Assembly: GCA_035375865.1 (NCBI GenBank)
Contig: DAOSQO010000091.1
Location: 1 to 10,744, forward strand
DNA from: BRH-c25 sp029553855
GTDB taxonomy: Bacteria > Bacillota > Clostridia > Lutisporales > Lutisporaceae
Reading direction: 5' to 3'
Length of the DNA stretch: 10,744 nucleotides
Positions 1 to 6,826 of this stretch are shown piece after piece. The first letter of the stretch is position 1. Each line of letters starts with the position of its first letter. The notes under the pieces are model-generated. The model saw nothing but the letters and a program-made list of their open reading frames with translations, was not told the DNA's origin and ran no database searches. The position numbers and the translations under genes were made by a program.

Positions 1-498
1 AGGAATCTCTGCATGCTTGAAATAGTGTTTCATGCATGACCAGCGACCGCTTTCCTCATCACATCCGATAATAATTCTGACTCTCCTGTTAAATTTAACA
101 CCTGAGTCCATAACTGCTTTCAAAGCATATATTACCGCAATTGCGGGCCCTTTGTCGTCTATGGTGCCCCTTCCGAATATTTTTCCATCTGCAATCTCGC
201 CTCCATATGGATCATAAGACCAGCCTGAGCCTTCAGGAACAACGTCGACATGGGAAAGTATCCCCACTATTTCATCTCCCTCACCGTACTCAGCATGCCC
301 TGCATAGCCTCCGAAATTTTCCGTCCTCATACCAAGGCTGCTGCATATTTTCAGAGCCTTATCAAGGCATTTTTTCATTTCCATGCCAAATGGCGCTCCC
401 GGCTCGGGTTCTGATTCCAGGCTCCTTATCTGCACAAGCTCCTGGGTAGCTTTAATTATTTCATTTTTCATTGAATCAACAATTTTTTCAAGCTTCAT
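1..498 (-). CDS. pepV: PepV-like M20 family dipeptidase, N-terminal 166 residues (runs off left edge)
   Basis: This is the start of a zinc-dependent M20 aminoacyl peptidase of the PepV/Sapep type, a cytoplasmic enzyme that splits dipeptides and some tripeptides. The visible part holds the first metal-binding half: SHVDVVPEG (residues 82-90, with metal-ligand H83 and D85), GRGTIDDKGP (109-118, bridging Asp at D114) and CDEESG (146-151, catalytic base E148 and metal-ligand E149). The lid domain and the C-terminal His ligand lie outside the window. The ATG at 498 is preceded by GGGAGGCG (507-514) at about 8 nt, which fixes the start. The frame is open to base 1 with no stop. It follows the ABC operon terminator (582-615), so it is probably transcribed separately; I could not find a convincing promoter in 499-581. 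The M20 call is firm. PepV over other M20 dipeptidases rests on the GTIDDKGP and CDEESG context and is less certain. Confidence 0.9.
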   Translation of the reverse strand, partial: MKLEKIVDSMKNEIIKATQELVQIRSLESEPEPGAPFGMEMKKCLDKALKICSSLGMRTENFGGYAGHAEYGEGDEIVGILSHVDVVPEGSGWSYDPYGGEIADGKIFGRGTIDDKGPAIAVIYALKAVMDSGVKFNRRVRIIIGCDEESGRWSCMKHYFKHAEIP

Positions 499-581
499 TA
501 AATATCGCCTCCCGTAATATTTTATGCATTTTTACACTTATGATATTACCATACAAAAGGATTAATGGCAGATTAACCGAA

Positions 582-615
582 TAAAAGTAGGGGGTTGAGT
601 TATCTCAATCCCCTA
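582..615 (-). terminator. Rho-independent terminator of the ABC importer operon
   Basis: On the minus strand, starting 8 nt after the TAG of the last permease gene, TAGGGGATTGAG (604-615) pairs with CTCAACCCCCTA (588-599) over 11 of 12 positions, with one A/C mismatch and the 4-nt loop ATAA. A short T-run, CTTTTATT, follows (580-587). The stem is GC-rich at its base. The position between the permease stop and the peptidase start fits an end-of-operon terminator. Confidence 0.8.
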
Positions 616-622
616 TCATTTT

Positions 623-1933
623 CTAATTATCCTGAGTATGCACTTCTACTGGATCCAAGGTAATACGGGCTTTTCTGTTAGCATTCCAAACATAAATGCC
701 CAAAGCCATACCGATAATACCATATACCATGAATGTCCTGAAATACTCTCCTAAAAGGGCATTACCAAAGGCCGCCTTGCCAATTTCCGGTGACATTATA
801 AACATAGAATTGAAAAGTATAGTTCCAATCAAGGCCTGTGATACAGTGGCCTTGTGCACCGACGCCCCGCCTACCAGCAATGCTGCTACTGAGAACATAC
901 CAATTTGTGTGTGCGCACCATAGACATTCAGGGTACCCATATCTTGCAAGTAAATTATCTGTCCCCAAGCGGCCAAAACCGTGGACATTATAACTGCAAT
1001 GATTCGAGTTTTGTCTACATTTATTCCGTTGGATTCAGCTATGTGCTGGCTTTGGCCGACACTCCGGAAATCCTGCCCGAGCTTTGTTTTCATAATCAAT
1101 TCAGTGAAAAGGCAAAGCAGACCAATAATGATTATGGTTGCTGCAGGTACATCTTTTACGGATGTGATTTTGCTTTTAGTCACAATTGCGAATACACTAT
1201 AAATGATCAACACCGCTGACAAACCGACCTTGGTGAAAAATATAACCCTGTTGTCCTTATTGTGGCCCTTCTTGCCCATAAGATGGCGACTAATAACTAA
1301 GGCCAGCAGTAATACCGAGACGAGGAGTACCGCCCACAAGAAAGGCACTTTCAATATATTCTGCAAAGAATAGTGCAGTTCGCCCATATCTACCGTCATA
1401 CGCACTCCGACACCATCGGGTTTAATCATGGGGTGACTTGATCGGACCGGTATAATTATACCTGTTGCAAAGAGAAGGATGAACTGATATACCCCATTGG
1501 CAAAAAAGCCGACAATCAGGCTGGCTATCATCTCCTGTCCACGGGTCTTATTGTACAGCTTGCCTGTAAGGAAGCCGATAAAAGCGGCAATGGGCAAAGA
1601 CAAGACTAAGCAAAATACCAATTCCCAAAATCCGCTAAGATGCAAATACTCAATGCTGAGATACCGTACAATTATTATGGCCAACTGACCGCTCATGGCG
1701 CCAATTACGATACCAAAGTTCAGCCCCAGCCCGGCTATAACAGGAATTACAAGAGACAGTACAATGAAAGCATTGCGATAGAAACGGCTGGATAATTCAG
1801 ATAAAAAGAAATTAAAGGGTACATTGGTGGTTAGTACAAAACCCAGCAGTGTGAAAGCAATAAAAATAATAGGAACAATATTATCTGCTAAATACGGCAT
1901 CTGCTTGCTCAGTATATATTTGGCTTTCTTCAT
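623..1933 (-). CDS. ABC transporter permease 2 (RbsC/BPD_transp_2 family), partner of the DUF3798 importer
   Basis: A 436-residue integral membrane protein of the branched-chain amino acid/simple-sugar permease family (BPD_transp_2), giving one half of the membrane channel of the importer. About nine or ten hydrophobic segments are visible, from around residue 20 to 415. The conserved cytoplasmic coupling region lies near residues 296-330 (AESNGINVDKTRIIAVIMST), followed by VAALLVGGASVHKATVSQAL (349-368). It is clearly paralogous to the upstream permease: both carry a GI(N/D)(V/I)DK(T/N)R motif followed by STVL. A roughly 35-residue loop at 160-195 and a charged stretch at 219-230 are additions that many RbsC-type permeases lack. 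The ATG (1931-1933) shares a base with the TAA of the upstream permease (TAATG), and AGGAGGTG lies at 1941-1948, so the two are translationally coupled. The substrate cannot be read from the sequence. Confidence 0.9.
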   Translation of the reverse strand: MKKAKYILSKQMPYLADNIVPIIFIAFTLLGFVLTTNVPFNFFLSELSSRFYRNAFIVLSLVIPVIAGLGLNFGIVIGAMSGQLAIIIVRYLSIEYLHLSGFWELVFCLVLSLPIAAFIGFLTGKLYNKTRGQEMIASLIVGFFANGVYQFILLFATGIIIPVRSSHPMIKPDGVGVRMTVDMGELHYSLQNILKVPFLWAVLLVSVLLLALVISRHLMGKKGHNKDNRVIFFTKVGLSAVLIIYSVFAIVTKSKITSVKDVPAATIIIIGLLCLFTELIMKTKLGQDFRSVGQSQHIAESNGINVDKTRIIAVIMSTVLAAWGQIIYLQDMGTLNVYGAHTQIGMFSVAALLVGGASVHKATVSQALIGTILFNSMFIMSPEIGKAAFGNALLGEYFRTFMVYGIIGMALGIYVWNANRKARITLDPVEVHTQDN

Positions 1934-3033
1934 TATTTGCCACCTCCTTTGACCTGTGTAAGTGCGTAAAGAATAATTCCGTTTTGCAGGACCACACGCA
2001 TTATCTCAGACAAATCGGTTCCTTCGAATAACTGATTTGCTACAGGCATTGATGCAGTAAGCAGACCCTGAAACAGGAAAGTGCCGATTATAACATGAGA
2101 TATATTGGCCTTTGAGGCGGTTGCCCCGCCAATTAGAACACCGGCAACAGCCGGGAACGCCATCATCAATGGTCCCGAATACAGTTGGAAAAAGCCGTAA
2201 CTCTGAGAATAAAGAATTATTCCTATGGCACCTAAGACCGTGGAGAGAATATTAGCTATTAACCGATTCTTATCGATATCAATACCGGAAGCAGCGGCGA
2301 ATTCAGGATTGCTGCCGCCGGCTATTATTGCTATGCCTGTTTTCGTCCTGAAAAATATCCAGACAAGGAAGCAAAATGCAAAAAACGTCAGCAGCAAACC
2401 GGTAGGTATCTTGACTTCAAATATTTCAAAGGAAAGAAAATTGTTGATAATCTGGCCTGCTTCCACACCATCCAGTTTAATGGTTTCTCTCAGACCCTCG
2501 CCCATCATCCAACCCATTTGTTTGCTCTTAAAGGGTGCCATGAGCCAAACCAAAGACATGAGAGCAACGGTGGAAAAGCCGGTATAAGTTGCGATTGTCA
2601 TCTCCGCACCTTTTACCGCATTTAGGAGCTTGCCATAAAAGTATCCGGTTACAGCCGCAAATACCGTTGCCATTACTACTGTTAAAAGAATCAGTGTAAT
2701 ACCGATAAAGCCCATTTCAATTCCTATTGTCCAAGCCAACAAACCGCAAATGATGCCCAAGGGCAGGGCAAAATTCGGACCTGTCCCGGATTTAATTGCA
2801 GGAACCATGGCCAAAACCAATACACCATTCATGCCAAAACGACGTAATATATCGCTGATTAGGATTGGCAGAGATTGTTTCAGAATGGCTGCAGTAGTCA
2901 TTACCAGTATAAAAAAGGCGGCAATAATCAGAGTAGGCAAGCCAATGCTTTTTACTATAGGGATTTCCAAACCCTTTTTTATAGTATTACTTTGTATATC
3001 ATTATTACTTTGTATATCATTATTTTTTGACAT
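1933..3033 (-). CDS. ABC transporter permease 1 (RbsC/BPD_transp_2 family), partner of the DUF3798 importer
   Basis: A 366-residue membrane permease of the same family as its downstream neighbour; the two probably form a heterodimeric channel. The hydrophobic segments run from about residue 30 to 360. The coupling motif ASGIDIDKNRLIANILSTVL lies at 248-267, then AGVLIGGATASKANISHVII (297-316). The cytoplasmic N-terminus (residues 1-19) is low-complexity and contains NNDIQS twice, encoded by a perfect 18-bp tandem repeat (2989-3024). The ATG follows the TAA of the ATPase gene without a gap (TAAATG), and a G-rich ribosome binding site, AGGGGGTG, lies inside the end of the ATPase gene, so translation is coupled. 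The stop overlaps the start of the second permease. The family is certain. The substrate is unknown; sugar or nucleoside labels given to relatives would be transfers by homology only. Confidence 0.9.
   Translation of the reverse strand: MSKNNDIQSNNDIQSNTIKKGLEIPIVKSIGLPTLIIAAFFILVMTTAAILKQSLPILISDILRRFGMNGVLVLAMVPAIKSGTGPNFALPLGIICGLLAWTIGIEMGFIGITLILLTVVMATVFAAVTGYFYGKLLNAVKGAEMTIATYTGFSTVALMSLVWLMAPFKSKQMGWMMGEGLRETIKLDGVEAGQIINNFLSFEIFEVKIPTGLLLTFFAFCFLVWIFFRTKTGIAIIAGGSNPEFAAASGIDIDKNRLIANILSTVLGAIGIILYSQSYGFFQLYSGPLMMAFPAVAGVLIGGATASKANISHVIIGTFLFQGLLTASMPVANQLFEGTDLSEIMRVVLQNGIILYALTQVKGGGK
2989..3024. repeat. Perfect 18-bp tandem duplication in the permease 1 N-terminus
   Basis: The 18-mer ACTTTGTATATCATTATT (plus strand) occurs twice back to back (2989-3006 and 3007-3024) with no mismatch. 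On the coding strand each copy encodes six residues, giving NNDIQS-NNDIQS at residues 4-15. It is in frame and lies in the non-conserved cytoplasmic tail, which fits a recent slippage duplication that the protein tolerates. Confidence 0.95.
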
Positions 3034-4632
3034 TTATTCAGCACCCCCTAACTGGGAATCTGCACGAGTACCGGACATCATCAACCCAAATTCGGCATTT
3101 GAAGCATCAGGAGACAGTATTCCCTCTACTTTACCATCGCAGACAATGACTATTCTGTCGCAAATACTTCTAAGCTCCGCTAATTCAGATGATGTCATGA
3201 CAATTGTCATCCCTTGCTCCTCATTAAGTTTCTTAAGCAAGTCCAAAATAAGCTTCTTAGCTCCTATATCGATACCGCGGGTGGGCTCGCTTACCAGCAG
3301 CAGTTTCGGTTTCTGGGTAAGAGCCCGGGCCATACATACTTTTTGCTGATTACCTCCGGATAAGCTGCCCGCATGCTGCAAAGAGGATGTACATCGAATA
3401 TCCAGATCTTTGATCATCTTATTTGTATGATTGCGGATTTTTCGAGAGTCCATAACCCTGACAAAGCCGATACTATGGAGAAATTCCTTATGTATCTGCA
3501 TACTGGTAAAAACTGTGTTCAGCTCGATGGACTCATCCAAAAGCAGTCCAACGCCTTTCCTATCTTCACTGAGAAAGCTTAATCCCGCAGCAATGGCTCC
3601 CCTGGGGTTATTCAGCTCCAGTGGGCTGCTTTCAAATATCACCTGGCCCCTGGCGGGAAAAATTCCCATAATGCCGTTGGCAACACCAATCTTTCCTTGC
3701 CCTGCCAGGCCCCCGATGCCTATGATCTCACCTTTCTTTACCTCCAGGTTAAAACCTTTTACTTCTTCCCCGGGCATTTTTACCTCAAGATTTTTGATGC
3801 TAAGCACGGTTTCATCGCTAATCCTGCGGGAAGTCGAATTTGTACGATCCAAAGATACCTTACGACCCACCATTAACTCTGCGATTTCGTACACATTGGT
3901 ATCCTTGGTATCTTTTGTTACCACATGCTCCCCATCCCGCAAAATGGTGACACGATGGGAAACTTGCATTATTTCTTCCAAACGGTGGCTGATAAATATA
4001 ATACCGATTCCTTGTGCTGCTAACTTTTCAATGGCAGCCAACAGGTTTTGGGTTTCAGATTCCGTCAAAACTGCGGTGGGTTCATCAAAGACAAGAAGTT
4101 TGATTCCGGTCTTGTCGATTTCTCTGGCGATTTCGATGAATTGCATGTGCCCTACCGGCAACCCTGCCACCTGGGTATATTCCTCTATACCCATGCTCAT
4201 AATGTCAAGAGCTTTTCGGGCGTCGCTATTCATTTTCTTCATATCTAAACCTTCATATTGCCTTCCGAATATCTTGCTGACCAGGTTTGGGTTAGTCAGT
4301 TCACGATTAATTTTGATGTTTTCTGTAATAGTAAAACCGGGTATAAGCATAAACTCCTGATGTACCATCCCAATTCCATGGGCCATAGCCTCGTGGGGGG
4401 AAGCGAACAGGACCTCTTTGCCCTCTAGTTCAATACTGCCCTGGTATCCGCCGGTTTCATGAATCATCGGCATACCGAACAATATATTCATCAAAGTGGA
4501 TTTGCCTGCCCCGTTTTCTCCTATGAGCGCATGGATTTCACCCTTTTTTATTTCCATATTGATGTCTTTTAGCACCCGGTTGCCATAAAACTCTTTTGAT
4601 ATATTTTTAATACTAAGTAGGTTGTCACTCAA
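3034..4632 (-). CDS. Sugar-type ABC transporter ATPase with two nucleotide-binding domains
   Basis: A 532-residue tandem ATPase of the RbsA/MglA/nucleoside-importer type that powers the two permeases. Domain 1 has Walker A GENGAGKST (residues 38-46), Q-loop Q92, a degenerate signature LPVGHMQ (158-164), Walker B LLVFDE (179-184) and switch His in SHRL (H216). Domain 2 has a degenerate Walker A, GLAGQGKIG (308-316), a canonical signature LSGGNQQ (424-430) and Walker B LLLVSEPTRG with Ser at 448 where Asp is usual. By known ABC geometry this gives one competent ATP site (Walker A of domain 1 with the signature of domain 2) and one degenerate site. I chose the TTG at 4632 because AGGAGGG (4639-4645) lies 6 nt upstream. 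The longer GTG frame from 4650 would place that site inside the gene and has no Shine-Dalgarno of its own. The stop abuts the ATG of permease 1. Confidence 0.92.
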   Translation of the reverse strand: MSDNLLSIKNISKEFYGNRVLKDINMEIKKGEIHALIGENGAGKSTLMNILFGMPMIHETGGYQGSIELEGKEVLFASPHEAMAHGIGMVHQEFMLIPGFTITENIKINRELTNPNLVSKIFGRQYEGLDMKKMNSDARKALDIMSMGIEEYTQVAGLPVGHMQFIEIAREIDKTGIKLLVFDEPTAVLTESETQNLLAAIEKLAAQGIGIIFISHRLEEIMQVSHRVTILRDGEHVVTKDTKDTNVYEIAELMVGRKVSLDRTNSTSRRISDETVLSIKNLEVKMPGEEVKGFNLEVKKGEIIGIGGLAGQGKIGVANGIMGIFPARGQVIFESSPLELNNPRGAIAAGLSFLSEDRKGVGLLLDESIELNTVFTSMQIHKEFLHSIGFVRVMDSRKIRNHTNKMIKDLDIRCTSSLQHAGSLSGGNQQKVCMARALTQKPKLLLVSEPTRGIDIGAKKLILDLLKKLNEEQGMTIVMTSSELAELRSICDRIVIVCDGKVEGILSPDASNAEFGLMMSGTRADSQLGGAE

Positions 4633-4638
4633 GTTAAT

Positions 4639-4645
4639 CCCTCCT
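4639..4645 (-). promoter_or_regulatory. Ribosome binding site that sets the ATPase start at TTG 4632
   Basis: AGGAGGG lies 6 nt before the TTG and, by its position, rules against the upstream in-frame GTG at 4650. Confidence 0.8.
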
Positions 4646-4670
4646 GCCACATATGCTCTTATGAGTAGCG

Positions 4671-4757
4671 GTTTGCAAACTTAATGAGGATGTCTCAAGC
4701 CGAAGAGTATTGAAACACCCTCATTACAAGTTATCCTTCAGTTGCCAGGATGCAACT
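4671..4757 (-). other. Intercistronic hairpins between the binding-protein and ATPase genes
   Basis: In the 143 bp between the DUF3798 stop and the ATPase start, the minus-strand transcript can form a 17-bp stem. TTGAAACACCCTCATTA (4710-4726, plus strand) pairs with TAATGAGGATGTCTCAA (4682-4698); the only deviations are two G-U wobbles, and the loop is 11 nt (4699-4709). A smaller 6-bp stem, AGTTGC/GCAACT (4740-4745 with 4752-4757), sits just before it, and a 10-bp palindrome, GTTTGCAAAC (4671-4680), just after. There is no T-run after the main stem, so it is not a standard terminator. Similar hairpins after binding-protein genes in other ABC operons block 3' decay, so the binding protein is made in excess. 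That role is inferred here. Confidence 0.8.
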
Positions 4758-4775
4758 TAAATTCCCATACGGCAA

Positions 4776-5969
4776 TTAATTTGGAAGATCTCCGTATGTA
4801 AGGAAGTCCATTAAGAACAGTAAATAATTGTCATAAGAGACACCCTCTTCTACATAGGGGTTCAGAGTAATATCCAGTCCAGCATAATCAGACATGCATT
4901 CTGCCAGAACTTTTTTGTCAAGCTTGCCATTGGTTTCACCATTCAACCACTTGACAGCATATTCAGCGCTTGCAATAGTGGCCATCATGGCTGCAGGCAC
5001 AGGCCAAGTGGAGAAGCGACCACCTAAGCCCGCATCTGTAACGATCTTAGTGGTCTGGTCAATAACATCCTGCAAACCGCCGACTATATCTTCGGGAACC
5101 TTCAGGCCTAGAGCTGACGGGTATCCATGGTAAGGTGACGGGCAGCATGGCTGAGTATAGATTGCACCTGCATCAAAAGATGCTTTGATCAGAGGTACCT
5201 GCATAGAGCAGTTAGTGGAGAAGAAAGATGTATCTTTTCCATATTTCTTTACCATCTTGGGTACGTCTTCCAGGATGAACTGCTGCGCGCCGGTAACGCC
5301 AGCTTCACTGGTGGGATCCGGAGCTGTGGCATCGACGAATTTCAGACCGATCTTTTCACATTCCGCTTTCATAAGTGTACGTCTCTCCGCAAGTATCGGA
5401 ATAGACATATGTCTCGGGAATGAATAATGTACAAATGTCTTGGCACCCTGTTTTTTTGCTTGGTTCGGTATTGTTTGTCCCATAGCCAGCTCGTCGGGTT
5501 GAAGGATGAAGTCAGCACGGGCGGATACGTCAGGAGCATTTTCCTGGGGTGATGCATAAACAATAAGTACTTCGTCCTTATTCCTTGATTCCAGGAACTT
5601 ATCTACTGCCGGATTTGTGCCGGGTACAGCCTGATTAATGACTATAGCTTTGACATCAGGATCAGCAGCAAGTTTAGTCAATACACTGATCATCTGTTCT
5701 TGTTCAGTCATGAAGTTGTCCGGCCAAAGCTCATGAACAATTTTTTCCTTGCCGTATTTCTTTTGTACAAATTCGGCCGAACGATATTCTTCTTCATTCT
5801 GTGAAACTGTGTTGGTGATTATTGCAATTTTCCAATTTGATGAAGAAGTTTCTGCTCCGGCGGCCGGTGCCTGTTCTGACGAACCTGCTGCCGGTTCTGC
5901 CGGTTTTGCGCATGCTGTAAAGCTCAAAAGCATTACAACTGCCAGCATTAACGCTATTATCTTTTTCAA
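4776..5969 (-). CDS. DUF3798-family solute-binding lipoprotein of the ABC importer
   Basis: A 397-residue extracytoplasmic binding protein that heads a complete importer operon. From memory it matches the DUF3798 family, whose members lie beside sugar-type ABC genes and whose ligand has not been defined. The N-terminus is a lipoprotein signal: MKK, a hydrophobic core, then LSFTAC with the lipidated Cys at residue 20 (Phe at -3 is slightly unusual). An Ala/Ser/Glu-rich linker follows to about residue 45. The mature domain begins WKIAIITNTVSQNEEEY, and conserved-looking blocks include VINQAVPGTN (110-119), HYSFPRHMS (181-189), DATAPDPTSEAG (213-224) and a striking vicinal cysteine block, QPCCPSPYHGYP (273-284). 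The overall pattern suggests a type I periplasmic-binding fold related to the RbsB/BmpA group. I chose the TTG at 5969 because GGAGGGG (5976-5982) lies 6 nt upstream; the ATG at 5984 overlaps that site and adds acidic MEGN ahead of the signal peptide. Confidence 0.88.
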   Translation of the reverse strand: MKKIIALMLAVVMLLSFTACAKPAEPAAGSSEQAPAAGAETSSSNWKIAIITNTVSQNEEEYRSAEFVQKKYGKEKIVHELWPDNFMTEQEQMISVLTKLAADPDVKAIVINQAVPGTNPAVDKFLESRNKDEVLIVYASPQENAPDVSARADFILQPDELAMGQTIPNQAKKQGAKTFVHYSFPRHMSIPILAERRTLMKAECEKIGLKFVDATAPDPTSEAGVTGAQQFILEDVPKMVKKYGKDTSFFSTNCSMQVPLIKASFDAGAIYTQPCCPSPYHGYPSALGLKVPEDIVGGLQDVIDQTTKIVTDAGLGGRFSTWPVPAAMMATIASAEYAVKWLNGETNGKLDKKVLAECMSDYAGLDITLNPYVEEGVSYDNYLLFLMDFLTYGDLPN

Positions 5970-5975
5970 AAAATT

Positions 5976-5982
5976 CCCCTCC
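5976..5982 (-). promoter_or_regulatory. Ribosome binding site that sets the DUF3798 gene start at TTG 5969
   Basis: GGAGGGG lies 6 nt before the TTG. The alternative ATG (5982-5984) overlaps this site and has only A/T-rich sequence before it, so initiation there is unlikely. Confidence 0.8.
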
Positions 5983-6001
5983 ATTAATATTTATTTATTA
6001 G

Positions 6002-6025
6002 ACTTGAAAGCTATGCTTTCCAAGT
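6002..6025 (-). other. Stem-loop in the 5' leader of the ABC importer operon
   Basis: ACTTGAAAGC (6002-6011) and GCTTTCCAAGT (6015-6025) pair as a 10-bp stem with one bulged base and a 3-nt loop. It lies about 20 nt upstream of the ribosome binding site of the DUF3798 gene in otherwise very AT-rich DNA. No T-run follows on the minus strand, so it is not a terminator. An mRNA-stabilising 5' hairpin or a protein-binding site are possible roles. Confidence 0.5.
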
Positions 6026-6036
6026 ACCAATCTTTA

Positions 6037-6064
6037 TTTATATATATTCATGACAATATATAAA
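6037..6064. promoter_or_regulatory. AT-rich dyad upstream of the ABC importer operon, candidate regulator site
   Basis: TTTATATATATT (6037-6048) and AATATATAAA (6055-6064) form an imperfect inverted repeat around CATGAC. CitB/DcuR-type regulators are known to favour AT-rich sites, and the gene just upstream encodes one, so this is a reasonable candidate operator. In such AT-rich DNA the symmetry could be chance. I found no convincing -35/-10 pair in 5985-6173. That leaves either an activator-dependent promoter or read-through from the sensing operon. Confidence 0.3.
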
Positions 6065-6173
6065 ATACTAAATGAAATTATTTTGGATATCGCAGGCATT
6101 TAGCAAATTAATAAGCTTATTTCCATACAATTTAATATATTCCTACTTTTATAACATATTTCTCTGAAAATTC

Positions 6174-6809
6174 TTAAAGTAATTTATATTTATTTTTCGG
6201 TCTTCCTAATTGTCCGTAAATTGGAACGGTTTCTATCATTTTTTCTTCAATAAGATACTGTATGTACCTATGCACCGTCTGATATGCCAAATTAAGGCCG
6301 ATGGTTATTTCGTCTATTGTAAGCCCTCTGTCCTGTTCCTTGAAATAGTCGCATATAATGCTCAGGGTAGCAGGGCTTATTCCCTTGTCAATATAAACCT
6401 GATGTCTGTCTGCTTCATATTTGCTTTGAATCTCATTTATTTTCAAATTAATTTTTATGCGGGAAATCAAATCCGGTGATTTAATCGGTTTAATGGCAAA
6501 ATCAGTTGCCCCGGCAGCAATAAACTTTTCGGCTATCTCCTGTCTTTCGTCGACAGTCAATATCAATATTGATACGGAATTGTCCAATTGTCTGATTTTT
6601 TTTACGGTTGTCAGACCATCCCAATCCGGCATATGATAGTCCACCAATACAAGCTTTGGTTTATGTTTTTTGCACAACTCATAGCCTTGCTTTCCGTTAG
6701 ATGCGGTAACGGCTTCCCATCCCCCATACGTGCAAATTTCTTTAATCGTATAAAGAATATCAGCTTCATCGTCTATTATAACAATTTCAGGAACACTTGC
6801 AATTGTCAA
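6174..6809 (-). CDS. Two-component response regulator, receiver plus CitB/DcuR-type HTH domain
   Basis: A 211-residue cytoplasmic DNA-binding regulator, phosphorylated by the kinase encoded just upstream. The receiver domain (about 6-125) has the acidic pair D13-D14, phosphoacceptor D57 in LVLVDYHMPDWDG, T85 in LILT and K107-P108, so it looks fully active. The C-terminal domain (about 145-211) has a helix-turn-helix ending in TVHRYIQYLIEE and then YGQLGRPKNKYKL. This is the typical C-terminus of the CitB/CitT/DcuR family rather than OmpR or NarL. I chose the TTG at 6809 because GAGGTG (6816-6821) lies 6 nt upstream; the GTG at 6818 lies inside that site. It starts 17 nt after the kinase stop. 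No terminator is visible between it and the importer operon, which is its most likely target. Confidence 0.92.
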   Translation of the reverse strand: MTIASVPEIVIIDDEADILYTIKEICTYGGWEAVTASNGKQGYELCKKHKPKLVLVDYHMPDWDGLTTVKKIRQLDNSVSILILTVDERQEIAEKFIAAGATDFAIKPIKSPDLISRIKINLKINEIQSKYEADRHQVYIDKGISPATLSIICDYFKEQDRGLTIDEITIGLNLAYQTVHRYIQYLIEEKMIETVPIYGQLGRPKNKYKLL

Positions 6810-6815
6810 TTCAAT

Positions 6816-6821
6816 CACCTC
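6816..6821 (-). promoter_or_regulatory. Ribosome binding site that sets the response regulator start at TTG 6809
   Basis: GAGGTG lies 6 nt before the TTG. The alternative GTG start (6816-6818) is part of the site itself. Confidence 0.7.
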
Positions 6822-6826
6822 AAATC

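Noticed and set aside
141..449. Plus-strand open frames at the left edge.
   Set aside because: The opposite strand encodes an M20 peptidase with its metal-ligand motifs intact, so these are shadows.
499..581. A promoter for the M20 peptidase gene.
   Set aside because: Several AT-rich hexamers (TAATAT, TAAAAT) occur, but none has a matching -35 at a proper distance.
2750..3349. A 199-codon plus-strand open frame spanning the ATPase/permease junction.
   Set aside because: It is antisense to two well-supported genes and shows no domain or ribosome binding site.
3431..4360. A 309-codon plus-strand open frame, the longest on that strand.
   Set aside because: It lies wholly antisense to the ATPase gene, whose motifs are clear, and has the Ser/Pro/Ile-rich, motif-free composition of a shadow frame.
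4682..4726. Reading the 17-bp hairpin as a full rho-independent terminator.
   Set aside because: No T-run follows the stem on the minus strand, and the ATPase and permease genes downstream need transcription from this operon. Partial termination remains possible.
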